This document shows, in pieces, positions 11,047 through 22,200 of a DNA stretch of 64,000 nt. Positions within the stretch are counted from its first letter, which is position 1, and the number at the start of each line of letters is the position of its first letter. Under the pieces are notes generated by a model. That model had not been told where the DNA came from and did no database searches. It worked only from the letters and a program-made list of their open reading frames with translations. Source of the stretch: Palaemon carinicauda (taxonomy: Eukaryota > Arthropoda > Malacostraca > Decapoda > Palaemonidae); assembly GCF_036898095.1 (NCBI RefSeq), contig NC_090767.1, forward strand, positions 24,698,570 to 24,762,569. The letters run 5' to 3'. The translations under genes were made by a program, and so were the position numbers.

Positions 11047-12223
11047 GTAGGCTTATGAGTCAGATTAGGTCTATCCTAGGAGAAAAATTAACAAACTTTG
11101 ACTTGAAAACAATTTGACTTATTAAGTTTGAAAAGTTGAAAACCTTCTTTGTACTTTACAATACAAAAATGAAGAAAAACGAATGAGTGAAGATGAACAA
11201 GATGTAAATTTTGAAGCCTGGAGAAAAATATTTGAATCGGCTGCTGCCTCTAAATAATAATATACAGTACATATTTAGATTTCCATACAGTACATGGTAT
11301 TTCATTATTATCACTAGAAAGTTTTTCTCTTGAAGAATACTGGTTGTTGAATTGAATTGAATATAAAACGTAGGCCTCAATCCAAGCACTGGGGCATCAA
11401 AGGACATTCTGTGTTATTATTTTGCTAATGGAGAAACAGCATAGGTTTATCAATGACAGTATTTAGGAAAACTGCGTTTTTCTTTGGCACAGAGGATCAA
11501 CTACCAAGGAGATTATATTTCTCTTTGGACTCAGTTGAAAATCACTGGCTTCTTATCATTAGTAATTTTCTTTCTATGAATAACTCCGTCAGGAATGCCT
11601 ACATAAGGTGAGCATCCAATTTCAGAGTAATATTTTTGGGCATTCATTGGATTGAGTTATATAACAGCTTATACATGCAGGCATCCACAATTCTATGACT
11701 GAATATTGAAGTGCTTCCGTGCTTTCACCGAAAAGGCATACAAGATATTAATATAAAAAAGATTGAAAAATTCTATAAAGGGAACTTGTCAAGCAGTTGT
11801 TAATATCAGATATTCTTTGAAGTAATGGCATTCACAGTTCTACAAAAGGTACAGTGGATTGAGAAGACTTGAATACTAATTTAAGATCATTTTGAAGCAT
11901 CTGTTTGTCTTTTCTGACAAGGCTAGTTTTCCTTAAAGTTATACAGTATAAGGAAATAAGGCAGCATAAATCAAAGGGTAGCATATACTTGTGATTTTTC
12001 AAGATTTCTTAGAGTATTTTACCCAACCCTTTTAAATGTTAATAGTTGTTTTTTTTAAAGTTATCCAGCATCTACACTATAAGGAAATAAGGTAGCATAA
12101 ATAAGGGAGTTGCATATACTTGTGAATTTTCAAGATTCGCTAGAATATTTTACCTAACCCTTTTAAATGTTAAAAGGCAACTTTAAACGCTAGAAAAAAT
12201 GTTAAGTTTAATTTGAATTATAA
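11047..12223. other. Unassigned AT-rich sequence
   Basis: No convincing coding region or mobile element. The minus-strand ORF at 11156-11407 has no recognisable features. The only clear structure is a roughly 120-bp direct duplication (11937-12175). Confidence 0.5.
11937..12175. repeat. Two-copy direct repeat of about 120 bp
   Basis: Both copies share AAGGAAATAAGG, GCATATACTTGTGA, TTTTCAAGATT and AACCCTTTTAAATGTTAA in the same order, offset by about 122-125 bp, with scattered substitutions and a few small indels. No coding potential is seen. Confidence 0.75.
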
Positions 12224-12306
12224 ATGTCTGATTCAGTTGAGTCTGACCCTGTAAGCCCCAAATCAATTAAGTTGACCTTTCAAAAGGTGAAATTAGTTAA
12301 GACGGC
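12224..12306 (+). CDS. Possible N-terminal coding exon running into an assembly gap
   Basis: An ATG opens a frame that begins MSDSVESDPVSPKS and continues IKLTFQKVKLVKT up to the first N at 12307. Its composition (acidic start, then Ser/Pro, then alternating Lys and hydrophobic residues) is more protein-like than the AT-rich surroundings. It sits in otherwise non-repetitive sequence. I recognise no family. It may equally be chance, since only 27 codons are visible and no splice donor can be seen. Confidence 0.3.
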
Positions 12307-12806
12307 NNNNNNNNNNNNNNNNNNNNNNNNNNNNNNNNNNNNNNNNNNNNNNNNNNNNNNNNNNNNNNNNNNNNNNNNNNNNNNNNNNNNNNNNNNNNNN
12401 NNNNNNNNNNNNNNNNNNNNNNNNNNNNNNNNNNNNNNNNNNNNNNNNNNNNNNNNNNNNNNNNNNNNNNNNNNNNNNNNNNNNNNNNNNNNNNNNNNNN
12501 NNNNNNNNNNNNNNNNNNNNNNNNNNNNNNNNNNNNNNNNNNNNNNNNNNNNNNNNNNNNNNNNNNNNNNNNNNNNNNNNNNNNNNNNNNNNNNNNNNNN
12601 NNNNNNNNNNNNNNNNNNNNNNNNNNNNNNNNNNNNNNNNNNNNNNNNNNNNNNNNNNNNNNNNNNNNNNNNNNNNNNNNNNNNNNNNNNNNNNNNNNNN
12701 NNNNNNNNNNNNNNNNNNNNNNNNNNNNNNNNNNNNNNNNNNNNNNNNNNNNNNNNNNNNNNNNNNNNNNNNNNNNNNNNNNNNNNNNNNNNNNNNNNNN
12801 NNNNNN
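12307..12806. other. Assembly gap (500 N)
   Basis: Exactly 500 N, likely a placeholder of arbitrary size. Translations crossing it are meaningless. It conceals the 3' continuation of the candidate exon at 12224 and the rest of the DIRS junction beginning at 12807. Confidence 0.99.
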
Positions 12807-12950
12807 ATGAATTTGTCATTTGTTCCGTAACTGGAATACAAACCACGCTATTTAACAGGTGATTCACCCATTAGGAAGGGTGGACGGCCCAGCCAATCTG
12901 GCTTTTTGGGCTCAGGCCATGTCATCGTGATGGAAGTTCCTTAACCCTGG
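12807..12950 (-). mobile_element. Remnant of a DIRS 3' end (complementary-region junction)
   Basis: GAATTTGTCATTTGTTCCGT joins the extreme right-end sequence to the extreme left-end sequence of the DIRS family seen at 43999-50830. It equals the reverse complement of that element's internal complementary region (50478-50580). The following bases (CAGCCAATCTGGCTTTTTGG) resemble, inverted, the 3' UTR of that element at about 50430. It is therefore a minus-strand 3' remnant, or a copied circle junction. The rest lies in the gap or is lost. Confidence 0.65.
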
Positions 12951-12954
12951 ATAG

Positions 12955-15746
12955 GTACGCTCCTCGGACACCCCTTTAAGGGTATACTCGGACGCGAACG
13001 ACCCCGACGCCAAAAAAAATTCTTGAAAAATAAGTTTGCAGTAACCTCCTTTTTTCTTTTGCCAAAAAAAACTTCAATGAATGCTTAAAACAACTGTAAA
13101 GATAAATACTACTCATCTGCAGAAAAACTATTTATTATAAATATTTTAAAAAATTAAGTAGAAAAAAAAAAGACCTGACATAAAAATTCATAAAAAAAAG
13201 TTTATACATATATACACAAATCCTTTTAGAAATTGATTCTTGAATGTTTAGGACACATCTTGATGTATTTTGGATGAAGTCAGACCCATGGAGGTGAAGA
13301 TCTGAAATGAGAAAAAAAGGGTAACTTTTTTTGGCCAAAAATATTTGTCCAAATTTCATGAATTTTTTTGGGTACCCAAATGAAATAGGAAGTGGCTAAT
13401 TTTTTTAGGGAATAAACATATGTTATCCTAAAATAGAAATATGTAAAAAAAATCTTCATTATTTTGTAAATTACATTTATATCAGGGGCCATATCTAAAG
13501 GTAATTTTTTGAGTACTTAGAAATTTCGTAAAAAAATACATATATTTAATATATAATATGATATTTATGCAGGTAAAAATATACCAAAATATCACAAATT
13601 CTATAGGAAACAAGAATATATATAGATAGGGCAGCTTACGCTTCGGATATGTCCACAAAATGGCCGCCAACCACACTGACTCAGACTCCCTAATCTGCCA
13701 CTTGAAATGTAGGAAGGGTATGTCAATTTCAAGGTGTTATCTACTAATCTAATTATTATTGGATATGCATAAAAATTGTATGGTGGGTTGCTGGATAATT
13801 GTCGATTATTTTACGACTATAAAATTAAAATTCTGACCCAAAAATTTTTTTTTGAAGGGAAATAAAATCGAAAAAAAAATGTAAAACAATATTTTAGCTA
13901 AAAAAATTTGATGATATTCAATCAAAAAAAAAGGAAACAAAATTTTCCGACAAATAAACATCTAGAGGAATCATTACTCTGTGATAGTTCCTTAGTACGT
14001 AGTAATTTTGAAAGAATTGGGAAAAAACGAAAAAATGGCAATCACCGGAAAATCGAACACATACCTATATATACGCCATATCTGGCTAAAAAAAAGATAG
14101 GCATGGGTAGCCAGATCATCTAGAAACACTTTCCAACACTATAAAAATATAAGTTTTGCGACACTACTTGCCAATTCCTTACGGTAACATGACTAAGCAA
14201 AAAAATGCAAAACAAATAAAAAGGGGCACTCGTGGAAAAATGGCCATTCTAATATACGGCATTTCAGAAAAAAAAAATTCAGCCACGTGCTAGGCAAACC
14301 ATCAAGGCACATTTTCCGACAAATAAACATATAAATGAAATATTACTCTGTGATAGTTCCTTAGTACGTAGTAATTTTGAAAGAAATGGGAAAAAAACGA
14401 AAAAATGGCAATCACAGGAAAATCGAACACATACTTATATATACGCCATATCTGGCTAAAAAAAAAATAGGAATGGGTAGCCAGATCATCTAGAAACACT
14501 TTCCAACACTATAAAAATATAAGTTTTGCGACACTACTTGCCAATTCCTTACGGTAACATGACTAAGCAAAAAAATGCAAAACAAATAAAAAGGGGCACT
14601 CGCGGAAAAATGCCCAACATTCTAATATACGGCATCTCAGATAAAAAAAAAAGACATGCACGTGTTAGCCCAACCATCAAGGCACACTTTCTAACACATA
14701 AACATGAAAAAAAAATCAATAATATACGGCAATTCCTTACTACGTAGTAAATTTTTACAAATATTGAAAAAAAACAGAAATTGGTAACCGCAGTTAAATA
14801 CCCAATATACCAATAACTACGTCGTATCTGACAAAAACAAAATCACGCATGGGTAGCCAGATCATCTAGACACACTTTCCAACATTAAAAAAGCAAAAGT
14901 TTTACGACACTATTTCGCAATATCTTACGGAAAAATGACTTGGCAAAAAAATGAAAAAAAATGAAAAAGGGACACTCGCGGTAAAATGCCCGACATTCTA
15001 ATATACGACATCTCAGATAAAAAAAAAGACATGCACGTGTTAGCCCAACCATCAAGGCACACTTTCTAACACATGAACATGAAAAAAAAATGAATAATAT
15101 ACGGCAATTCCTTACTACGTAGTAATTTTTACAAATATTGAAAAAAAAACAGAAATTGGTAACCGCAGTTAAATACCCAATATACCAATAACTACGTCGT
15201 ATCTGACAAAAACAAAGTCATGCATGGGTAGCCAGATCATCTAGACACACTTTCCAACACTAAACAAGCAAAAGTTTTACGACATTATTTGGCAATATCT
15301 TACGGAAAAATGACTTGGCAAAAAAATGAAAAAAAATGAAAAAGGGGCACTCGCGGTAAAATGGTCCTCGTGGTGATGAACGACATTTTAACTAAAAAAA
15401 AAAACATGCACATGGTAGCCAAACAATCCACCAAGACTTTCCACAACTGATAACCTATACAAGTTACACCATTCTACGACAATTTCATAATACGTAATAA
15501 CTTTGATAATTATGCAAACTACCTTAGAAGGGTAAACTCGGACGCGAACGACCCCGACGCGTCTCAGAAATCGGGGAAGGAGTACAGCTACAGCAATGCA
15601 CATCTGGACACTACTAGAGCGTGTAGGGGAGACACCTCCTGCAGGTCGATCACCCACAAATTCAGTCATGGGGGTGAGTCAAGTGAGAAAAACCTGTTTT
15701 TTTTTGACGCTCGGGGTCGCAAACGACCCATCGTACCTATCCAGGG
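12955..15746. mobile_element. piggyBac-like non-autonomous TTAA element, copy 2
   Basis: Flanked by TTAA at 12951-12954 and 15747-15750, with perfect 15-bp inverted ends CCCTGGATAGGTACG. It is nearly identical to the copy at 1151-4332 across its whole length but 390 bp shorter, because it has four internal tandem units where the other has five. High similarity between two unlinked insertions in different host sequences suggests recent mobility of the family. Confidence 0.85.
13942..15410. repeat. About 372-bp tandem units inside TTAA element copy 2
   Basis: Unit starts are at about 13942, 14312, 14684 and 15058. The first two are the TTTCCGACAAATAAACAT type and the last two the diverged CTTTCTAACACAT type, so the missing unit relative to copy 1 is one of the first type. 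The array boundaries match those in copy 1. Confidence 0.85.
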
Positions 15747-15750
15747 TTAA

Positions 15751-18237
15751 AGTAGCTTCCTAGGGTATATTTGACTACAGTGATATTCCCAGAGAATTTT
15801 ACCTTAAGGTATCCAGAATTCTAACTCTTGGAGCGAATATCCCTAACTTATCCTTATAGGGATATCGCATAATATCACAGGACGTATTCTTGACACGCCA
15901 CATAGCTATCTTCACCCTGAATAGCGTTTACGCTTCGAGAGGGAAAGTGGCAAGAAAACGAAGGGGAGCGGTTATTAAGGTACCTCTCTTCCTTGTTTGA
16001 GTCTGTATATGATGTCATCATCGGCGCCGCTCCTTATCTTATAGCGGTATTGTTCGGTGATTTCCCCTGTGCTCTCTCGCTATTTTTGGAGTTATTCGTA
16101 ATTATGATGCTTTCACCAGCCTCTTCTGTCTCTGGAAAGTTGAGTATTATCTTTACTTTGTATACATGTAAGCTCTTGCCCGTTTTTTATTTGAATCAAG
16201 GTTAAATTAACGTAAACAAGAGCTGTTGCCTTACAGGAGGCGCCATGGGCGCTGTCGTTCGCTATGCACGAGTCATTTAGTTAGCCAGAATGACTTCCCC
16301 GGTTTAATAACTTTAATAAATTTAGCTATTTAGCCTTCCTGCTGGGAATTCTTTATATTATGCAGATAGTATTTATCAGTTTCGGCGATTTAGGTAACCG
16401 ATCCTTGCTTACGCTAGGCTTCTTAGCCTAGGCATTTGGCTATTAGTACTTTCATGCATGATATAACTGACTTTCCTAGTGTGATAATTTTATTGAAGCC
16501 TTAGGCATTAATTTATACATGTTAGATATTTACTGAATAATTTTCCTCTTCCAAAGATAGTATACGAGAGAGTTTCGGTGATTTAGGTAATCGATTCTCA
16601 CTGCGCCTAGGCTACTAGCTTAGGGGCTTTAGTATACTTTCGTACACATCCCCAATTTTTCTTTTTCTCTTCTGAAGGTCTAAGAACAATCCCTTTTCCC
16701 TCTGGGTTAACCTAGGCTTAACCCTTGTCAGTTTGCCTCGAATAGTATTCGGGTAAAACTAGGCTAGGGTGTTTCTGTCCTTGTCCTGTAACCGTAGAGT
16801 CTGGTTTTGGATTTGGTCAGAACCTCAGAGTTCTTGTCTGTTCTCAGTAGCCGTCTAGCAAGGTGAATAGAATTCCTTTGCTAGGTTAGGCTACTGACAT
16901 AGGAGGCTAGACCTCCCTAGGCCACACCTGAAAGTTTCTGTACGATATGATCCCTTCTCCCTGTGGCTTAGCAGACTAGTCCTTTGCCGTTAACCCTAAG
17001 TTGATGAATAGAATTCTTCCACTACTTAGAGGAAAACAGCACTAAAAACCCCGTTCCTTGTTGTTTGGAGGAGGCAGAGAAGATGCTGCCAACCTCTTTA
17101 CTGTATTAGACTACCCTAGGCTATGAATAAATTCCTTAGCCACTTAGGATAGCCCTATACTGGAACGGAGTTTTGTTAGGTGAGGTAGGACAGGCTTTAG
17201 GGCCAGTTCCTTCCACACCTTATAGAACCCTCATCCCTCCCACTCTGTACTTTAGTGATGGCCTAGCCATCACAAACCCTTGGCCACCGTCCTACAATCG
17301 ACCTGAGAGCTGGTAGGTTGTGGGACTGGCTCAGACTTCATATGTGCCGGCCGGCAGAAGCCTCTTCTCTGTTGAGTGTTCTTCAGACCTTCCTTGGTCT
17401 GCCTTCCATACGTCTGCTGGTAAAGCCCGGCAATATTATGGATGGATGGAAGCTTGAATGTTACATTCTCCCCTTCCATTTGATCCCTCATTGTGGATAG
17501 AAAGTATTAAGGCAGTGCCCTCTCACAGTCCTTAAATCCATGCTTTCTCTTTTGCTATTGCCTAGTACCACTGGGTCCTAGTCTGCCGGCTTAGCGGCCG
17601 GCAGCCGGATGGGCTACAGACCACTGGGTTGATAAATATTAGCCGGCTGGCATAGAATGCTATCAGCCCACGGCCGGCCGGCAGCCGACTGCACACCAAC
17701 TATGCTACCGGCTACTATGAATAGTGGCTGGCAGCCGGGGTGCAGTCAACTGCCGGCATATTACCTATTGCCGGCCGGCACTCAGTATCCAGCGATCCGC
17801 CACCCATTAATCCCAAAGGTAGTATACCATGGCATTGTATTCAGGTACTAGCCGGCGGTAGCCCAAATTTTTTTCCAACATAAACTCTGTCTCATGTACA
17901 GCCTATTGTGAGACCGTACAGTATAAAGAAAGTGAGTTCTTTCTTTAAATTATTTAGAACCCCCGACATTAAAACATCTGGAATCTAGTGTTGAATTACA
18001 CTTATATATCCTGATAGGATAGGAAAATTCCAAAGGTTTTTCTAGAATAGAATTAACCATAGTTTTATTATTGTGCGAGGTCACAGCAATTGGCTGAACA
18101 GGAGACATATGTATGTGTCTTTCCTTTTTTCTATTTCTAGCTTATCTATCCTAAGCTATATACAAAAATAATAAACTGTATACTTAATTTTGTGAGATTT
18201 TTCACTGAATACTCATTGAAATCTCCTCTCTTGACAG
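15751..18237 (+). other. Leader-like region upstream of a DIRS gag
   Basis: No long ORF. It contains a direct duplication near 16380-16640 and a cluster of GCCGGC palindromes (17340-17860). Its last bases form a good 3' splice acceptor (CTCCTCTCTTGACAG ending at 18237) in front of an open gag frame. This suggests that it is at least partly the 5' leader or intron of the element whose gag and RT follow. The element's own 5' terminal repeat was not identified. Confidence 0.45.
16380..16645. repeat. Two-copy direct repeat, period about 193 bp
   Basis: TTCGGCGATTTAGGTAACCG at 16381 and TTCGGTGATTTAGGTAATCG at 16574 begin two diverged copies. Both continue into CTAGGCT/TAGC-rich text and then TAGTA..CTTTC. 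The sequence is notable for many CTAGG/CCTAG words. Confidence 0.65.
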
Positions 18238-20200
18238 GAGGACCAGCCCAAGTGCGGCAGTATGTTTTGTAATGTCCGGAGTAAGAACTTCAGCAGACAC
18301 GAGCTGTGCAGGAAGCACGCACGCTGCACAGTCACCAAGGGAGATCTCAAGTATTGGGACCCTCAGGTATGTGAAATTTGTTCAAACCTGATTACTGAGG
18401 CATTTGACACCCCTAAGTCGGCGGAGTCAAGGGATGCAGTAAGGGAAAAGCTGCGTAAATGGGTCCGGGGTTTTCAGAAAAACACCACGGGGTCTTACCT
18501 TCCAGGTGAGAAGATGCGGGCCTATCTTTTTCCAAGGGCATCTACAGATGCAGTCATCCTCTAACCTCTCTCAGAGATCCCCTGCATCCAGATTCCAGTA
18601 GAGTCTGATGTCTCGGACGCATTGAAGGACATCCAACTGGATGATACGATGTCAGAAGTGTCAGAGGACACAGAAAAGGACCTTCTTGCAGAAGGCCATG
18701 AGGAGGAGTCGACTCTGGCTCCCAAGACCGAGGAGGAAGAGATCGATGAAGTGTCAGTCTTGTCAGTTCCTGCCCCAGAACCAGTTCCCTCAACATCGTC
18801 TGCTCTTCCAGCTGATTTGGGAAAGACTGTCTTCCATTATGGAAATGATCCAGCAAATGCAGAAGAAGAGTGACGAGAAAGAAGCTGCGATGAAGCTGGA
18901 GATGCGTAGACTCGCAGCATCACGCGGGCCTCAGAAGAAGCTGAATGTAAAGGACCTTCCTTTATGTTCAGATGTGAACCCGTGGCGGTATGCAGAGCAT
19001 ATGCCGATGACGACCGGGAAGATTGTCATCTCGGAGAAGCTGGGCTCAGTGCCCATTGAAGACGTGGAATTCTGGCCTGGCTCAGAATCATACCCGGACT
19101 GGTATGTCCGTTTGAAGAAGGAATCAGCCTCAAAGGAGGAAACGGAGCCAAAAGAGGTCATAGTGTTTGACCACACCAAAGCACAGGCTTTATTGGCTAG
19201 CTCTATGAAAGAGAGGGGCTTCACAAACTCAAAAACATCAGCTTTGAGTAAGAAGCACGCCTCCTTTGTGGCCTCACCAACCAGAGCCTTCCCCTTTATG
19301 GAGAAAGGGTATAAGGCAGCCTTAAAAGCTATTGAGGCAGGGAAACCATGTCCTATGCTAGATGAGTATAGGCCCTTATCCCTGACTTTGCCTGTGGACC
19401 AGAATGACTGGAAGGACGTCCATCTTACCTTCTCAGTCGGGAATCTGGAAGCAGATATTGCCGGACGTCAGTTCGGTGAGGATCTTCCAAAGTTGTCTGA
19501 ATTTCTCTTGCGCAGGGAGCAAGAGACAGAAGAAAGACTTGCTGCATCTATTGTCCCTCAAGACTACCTTGGAGACCATGGCAAACGATCCCCAGAACTC
19601 GGAGATGTTTATGGTTGTGGCCAAAACCCATTTGGCTACCATGACCGAAGACATCTATAGCTTCATTAAAGCCAGAAGGGCTTGTAGGGAGTTCGTGTTC
19701 GCCTTGGCTGCGGTGAGACATGAACCCAGGAAGCTAATTTTATCTAGTATCTGGGGAAAGGACCTCTTCCCAAGCGAAGTGGTCAAAGAAGTAGTAGATA
19801 AGGCCGCCACGGAGAACAGGAACCCCCTCCAGAAGTGGGGCTTATCGCTCAAGAGGAAGTCTTCCCTGGATGAGGGTCCCCAACCTAAGAGGAAGATGAA
19901 GATGCTTAGGCTACCCTCTCGCCCGGCCAAACCGTATAGACAACAACAACAACAACAGCAACAGCTTCCTACGACCGCGGTGCCCTAGATGGTGGCACAA
20001 CCTCCAACTACCTACCAGTTAGTACCCCAGCCAGTGGCGTCGCAGTCGCCAGCCTTTATTCCAGCTTTTGAGAGGCAGTCAACTACTTTAAGGCCGAAAG
20101 CTGAAGGATCAGCTATAGGCTCCTCTAGACGCCCCTCAAGAGGAAGAGGAAACAGAGGAGGACGCGGTCAAGGAGGTAAGTCCTCCGGTCCACAACAAAA
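18238..20200 (+). pseudogene. DIRS copy 3 gag, disrupted
   Basis: Gag-like protein split over frames. The frame following the acceptor at 18237 starts with a Cys/His cluster (KCGSMFCN, HELCRKHARC, QVCEICSNLI) similar in layout to the Cys-rich start of the gag at 61934. It has an in-frame stop at 18562-18564, then continues through an acidic segment (about 18600-18870). It shifts frame near 18830 and again near 19540, and ends in a basic, Gln-rich and RGG-like tail (RGRGNRGGRGQGG at about 20140-20180), suited to nucleic-acid binding. At least one stop and two frameshifts make it non-functional. The acceptor just upstream suggests the true N-terminus is on a separate exon. Confidence 0.68.
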
Positions 20201-20202
20201 GT

Positions 20203-22046
20203 GTGATGCTCCCGGTAGGAGGGAGACTTTACTCGTTTTGGGATCGCTGGACCTTCGATCCCTGGGCCCACAGCCTGATCGAGAACGGACTGAGGTGGAA
20301 CTGGAACAACGCTCCACCATCATTCCCTCAATTCTTCCAACACTCCACCCCCGATCTGGAAGAATATGTGCGGAAACTCTTGGAGAAAAGAGTAATACGG
20401 AGAGTAAAGTCCATCAAGTTCCAAGGAAGGCTGTTTTGTGTTCCCAAGAAGGACTCAGACAAACTCAGAGTCATTCTGGACTTGTCGCCACTCAACAAGT
20501 TCATAGTAAACTCCAAGTTCAGGATGTTAACACTTCAACACATAAGGACCCTACTGCCCAAAAGGGCATACTGTACACTGTCTCGATAGACATGGCGGAT
20601 GCCTACTGGCATGTCCCGGTCAACCGTCAACTCTCCTCCTACCTAGGTTTCAAGCTACAAGAAAGACTCTACGCCTCCAGAGCTATGCCCTTCGGACTAA
20701 ACATAGCCCTAAGGATATTCACGAAGCTTGCAAGTGCAGCCGATCATCAATTACGCCTAAAAGGTGTCCAAGTAGTGGCCTACTTGGACGATTGGCTGGT
20801 GTGGGCAACATTCAAGATGGAATGCATGCAGGCTTCCAAGGAAGTAGTCCAGTTCCTGGAACATCTGGGATTCAAGATCAACACCAAAAAGTCTCCATTA
20901 TCTCCAGCTCAAAAGTTTCAATGGTTGGGAATCCACTGGAACTTACAGTCACACCGACTTTCCATTCCGCTGAAGAAAAGGAAAGAGATAGCGGGATCTG
21001 TCAAGAGACTTCTGGAATCCGATCGGATATCAAGACGCCAACAGGAGAGAGTGCTGGGCTCTCTGCAGTTTGCTTCAGTGACAGACCCAGTGCTACGAGC
21101 ACAACTAAAGGATGCAACAGGAGTCTGGAGAAGATACGCATCAAACGCTCGAAGAGATCTGAAAAGACCATTACTGACTCGACTGCGATCGCTTCTCAAA
21201 CCATGGTCGAAGGCCAAGCACTTGAAGAAATTGATACCTCTTCCACCACCTCCACCCTCAGTCATCATCCATACAGACGCTTCAAAAGAAGGATGGGGAG
21301 GTCACTCTCACTAACGGAAAGTCCAAGGGGCTTGGTCCAATCTATTCAAGACCTTCCATATCAATATTCTGGAAGCCATGGCAGTGTTTCTTTTGCTGAA
21401 GAAATTATCTCCTCGCCAATCTACCCACATAAGACTGCTCCTAGACAGCGAGGTGATAGTGAGATGCCTGAATCGTCAAGGTTTGAGATCGCCTCAAATC
21501 AACCAAGTGATGTTGGCCATCTTCCGCTCGGCGGAAACGAAGAGATGGCACTTATCAGCAGTTCACCTCCAAGGATTCCGCAACGTGACGGCGTTCGCTC
21601 TATCCAGGTTCACACCGATAAGCTCAGAATGGTCCCTAGATGCAGGATCGTTCTTCTTCATCTTACGTCAAGTCCCAGAACTGCAGATCGACCTCTTTGC
21701 GACGAGCGACAACAAGAAGCTACCTCGATACGTGGCCCCATACGAGGACCCTCTAGCAGAAGCAGTGGATGCAATGTCCCTCGATTGGAACAGATGGTCC
21801 AGGATTTACCTGTTCCCTCCACCCAACCTTCTACTGAAAGTCCTCAACAAACTGAGATCATTCAGGGGAACAGCTGCAATAGTGGCTCACAAGTGGCCAA
21901 ACAGCATCTGGTTCCCTTTAGCGTTAGAACTACGACTGACGTTAGTTCCATTGCCGGATCTAGTTCTGACTCAGAGAGTGCAGAAGTCGACTGTCTTTGC
22001 TTCATCACAGAAAACCCGAAACCTTCATCTCATCTCAGCTCAGTGA
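20203..22046 (+). pseudogene. DIRS copy 3 reverse transcriptase and RNase H, disrupted
   Basis: RT begins in one frame (FCVPKKDSDKLRVILDLSPL at about 20430-20490), then shifts at about 20570 to the frame with VSIDMADAYWHVPV, the catalytic box YLDDWLVW (20781 onward) and FQWLGIHWN. RNase H follows: HTDASKEGWGG (about 21270), an in-frame stop at 21312-21314, then ILEAMAVF and LLLDSEVIVRCLN. The usual alanine-Asp-alanine site reads NVTAFALSR, so that aspartate is lost. The DIRS linker DLFATSDNKKLPRYVAPYED is clear at about 21690. The copy ends inside the linker at about 22034, where an unrelated repeat begins. The recombinase is absent. Confidence 0.85.
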
Positions 22047-22200
22047 GGAAAGGAAACAAGAAAATAGATAAACTACAAGAGAAGTAACTAACAATGTAAA
22101 ATATTTTAAGAACAGTAACAGCATTAAAATAGATCCTTCATATATAAAATAAAAACTACAAAAAACTACAACTATGGGTGTAGCTTAGGTAGTAATAATG
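22035..22200 (-). repeat. Fragment of the (AAT)n-tailed retroposon family
   Basis: TGAGGAAAGGAAACAAG, AACTACAAGAGAAGTAACTA and AACAGTAACAGCATTAAA match, in order, 56735-56850, which belongs to the family with an (AAT)n tail. The 3' terminal part is missing at the junction with the DIRS RNase H, so the boundary is a rearrangement or a truncated insertion. Confidence 0.7.

Noticed and set aside
12224..12867. Long ORFs on both strands across 12.2-12.9 kb
   Set aside because: Created by translating 500 N; not real beyond the few flanking codons.
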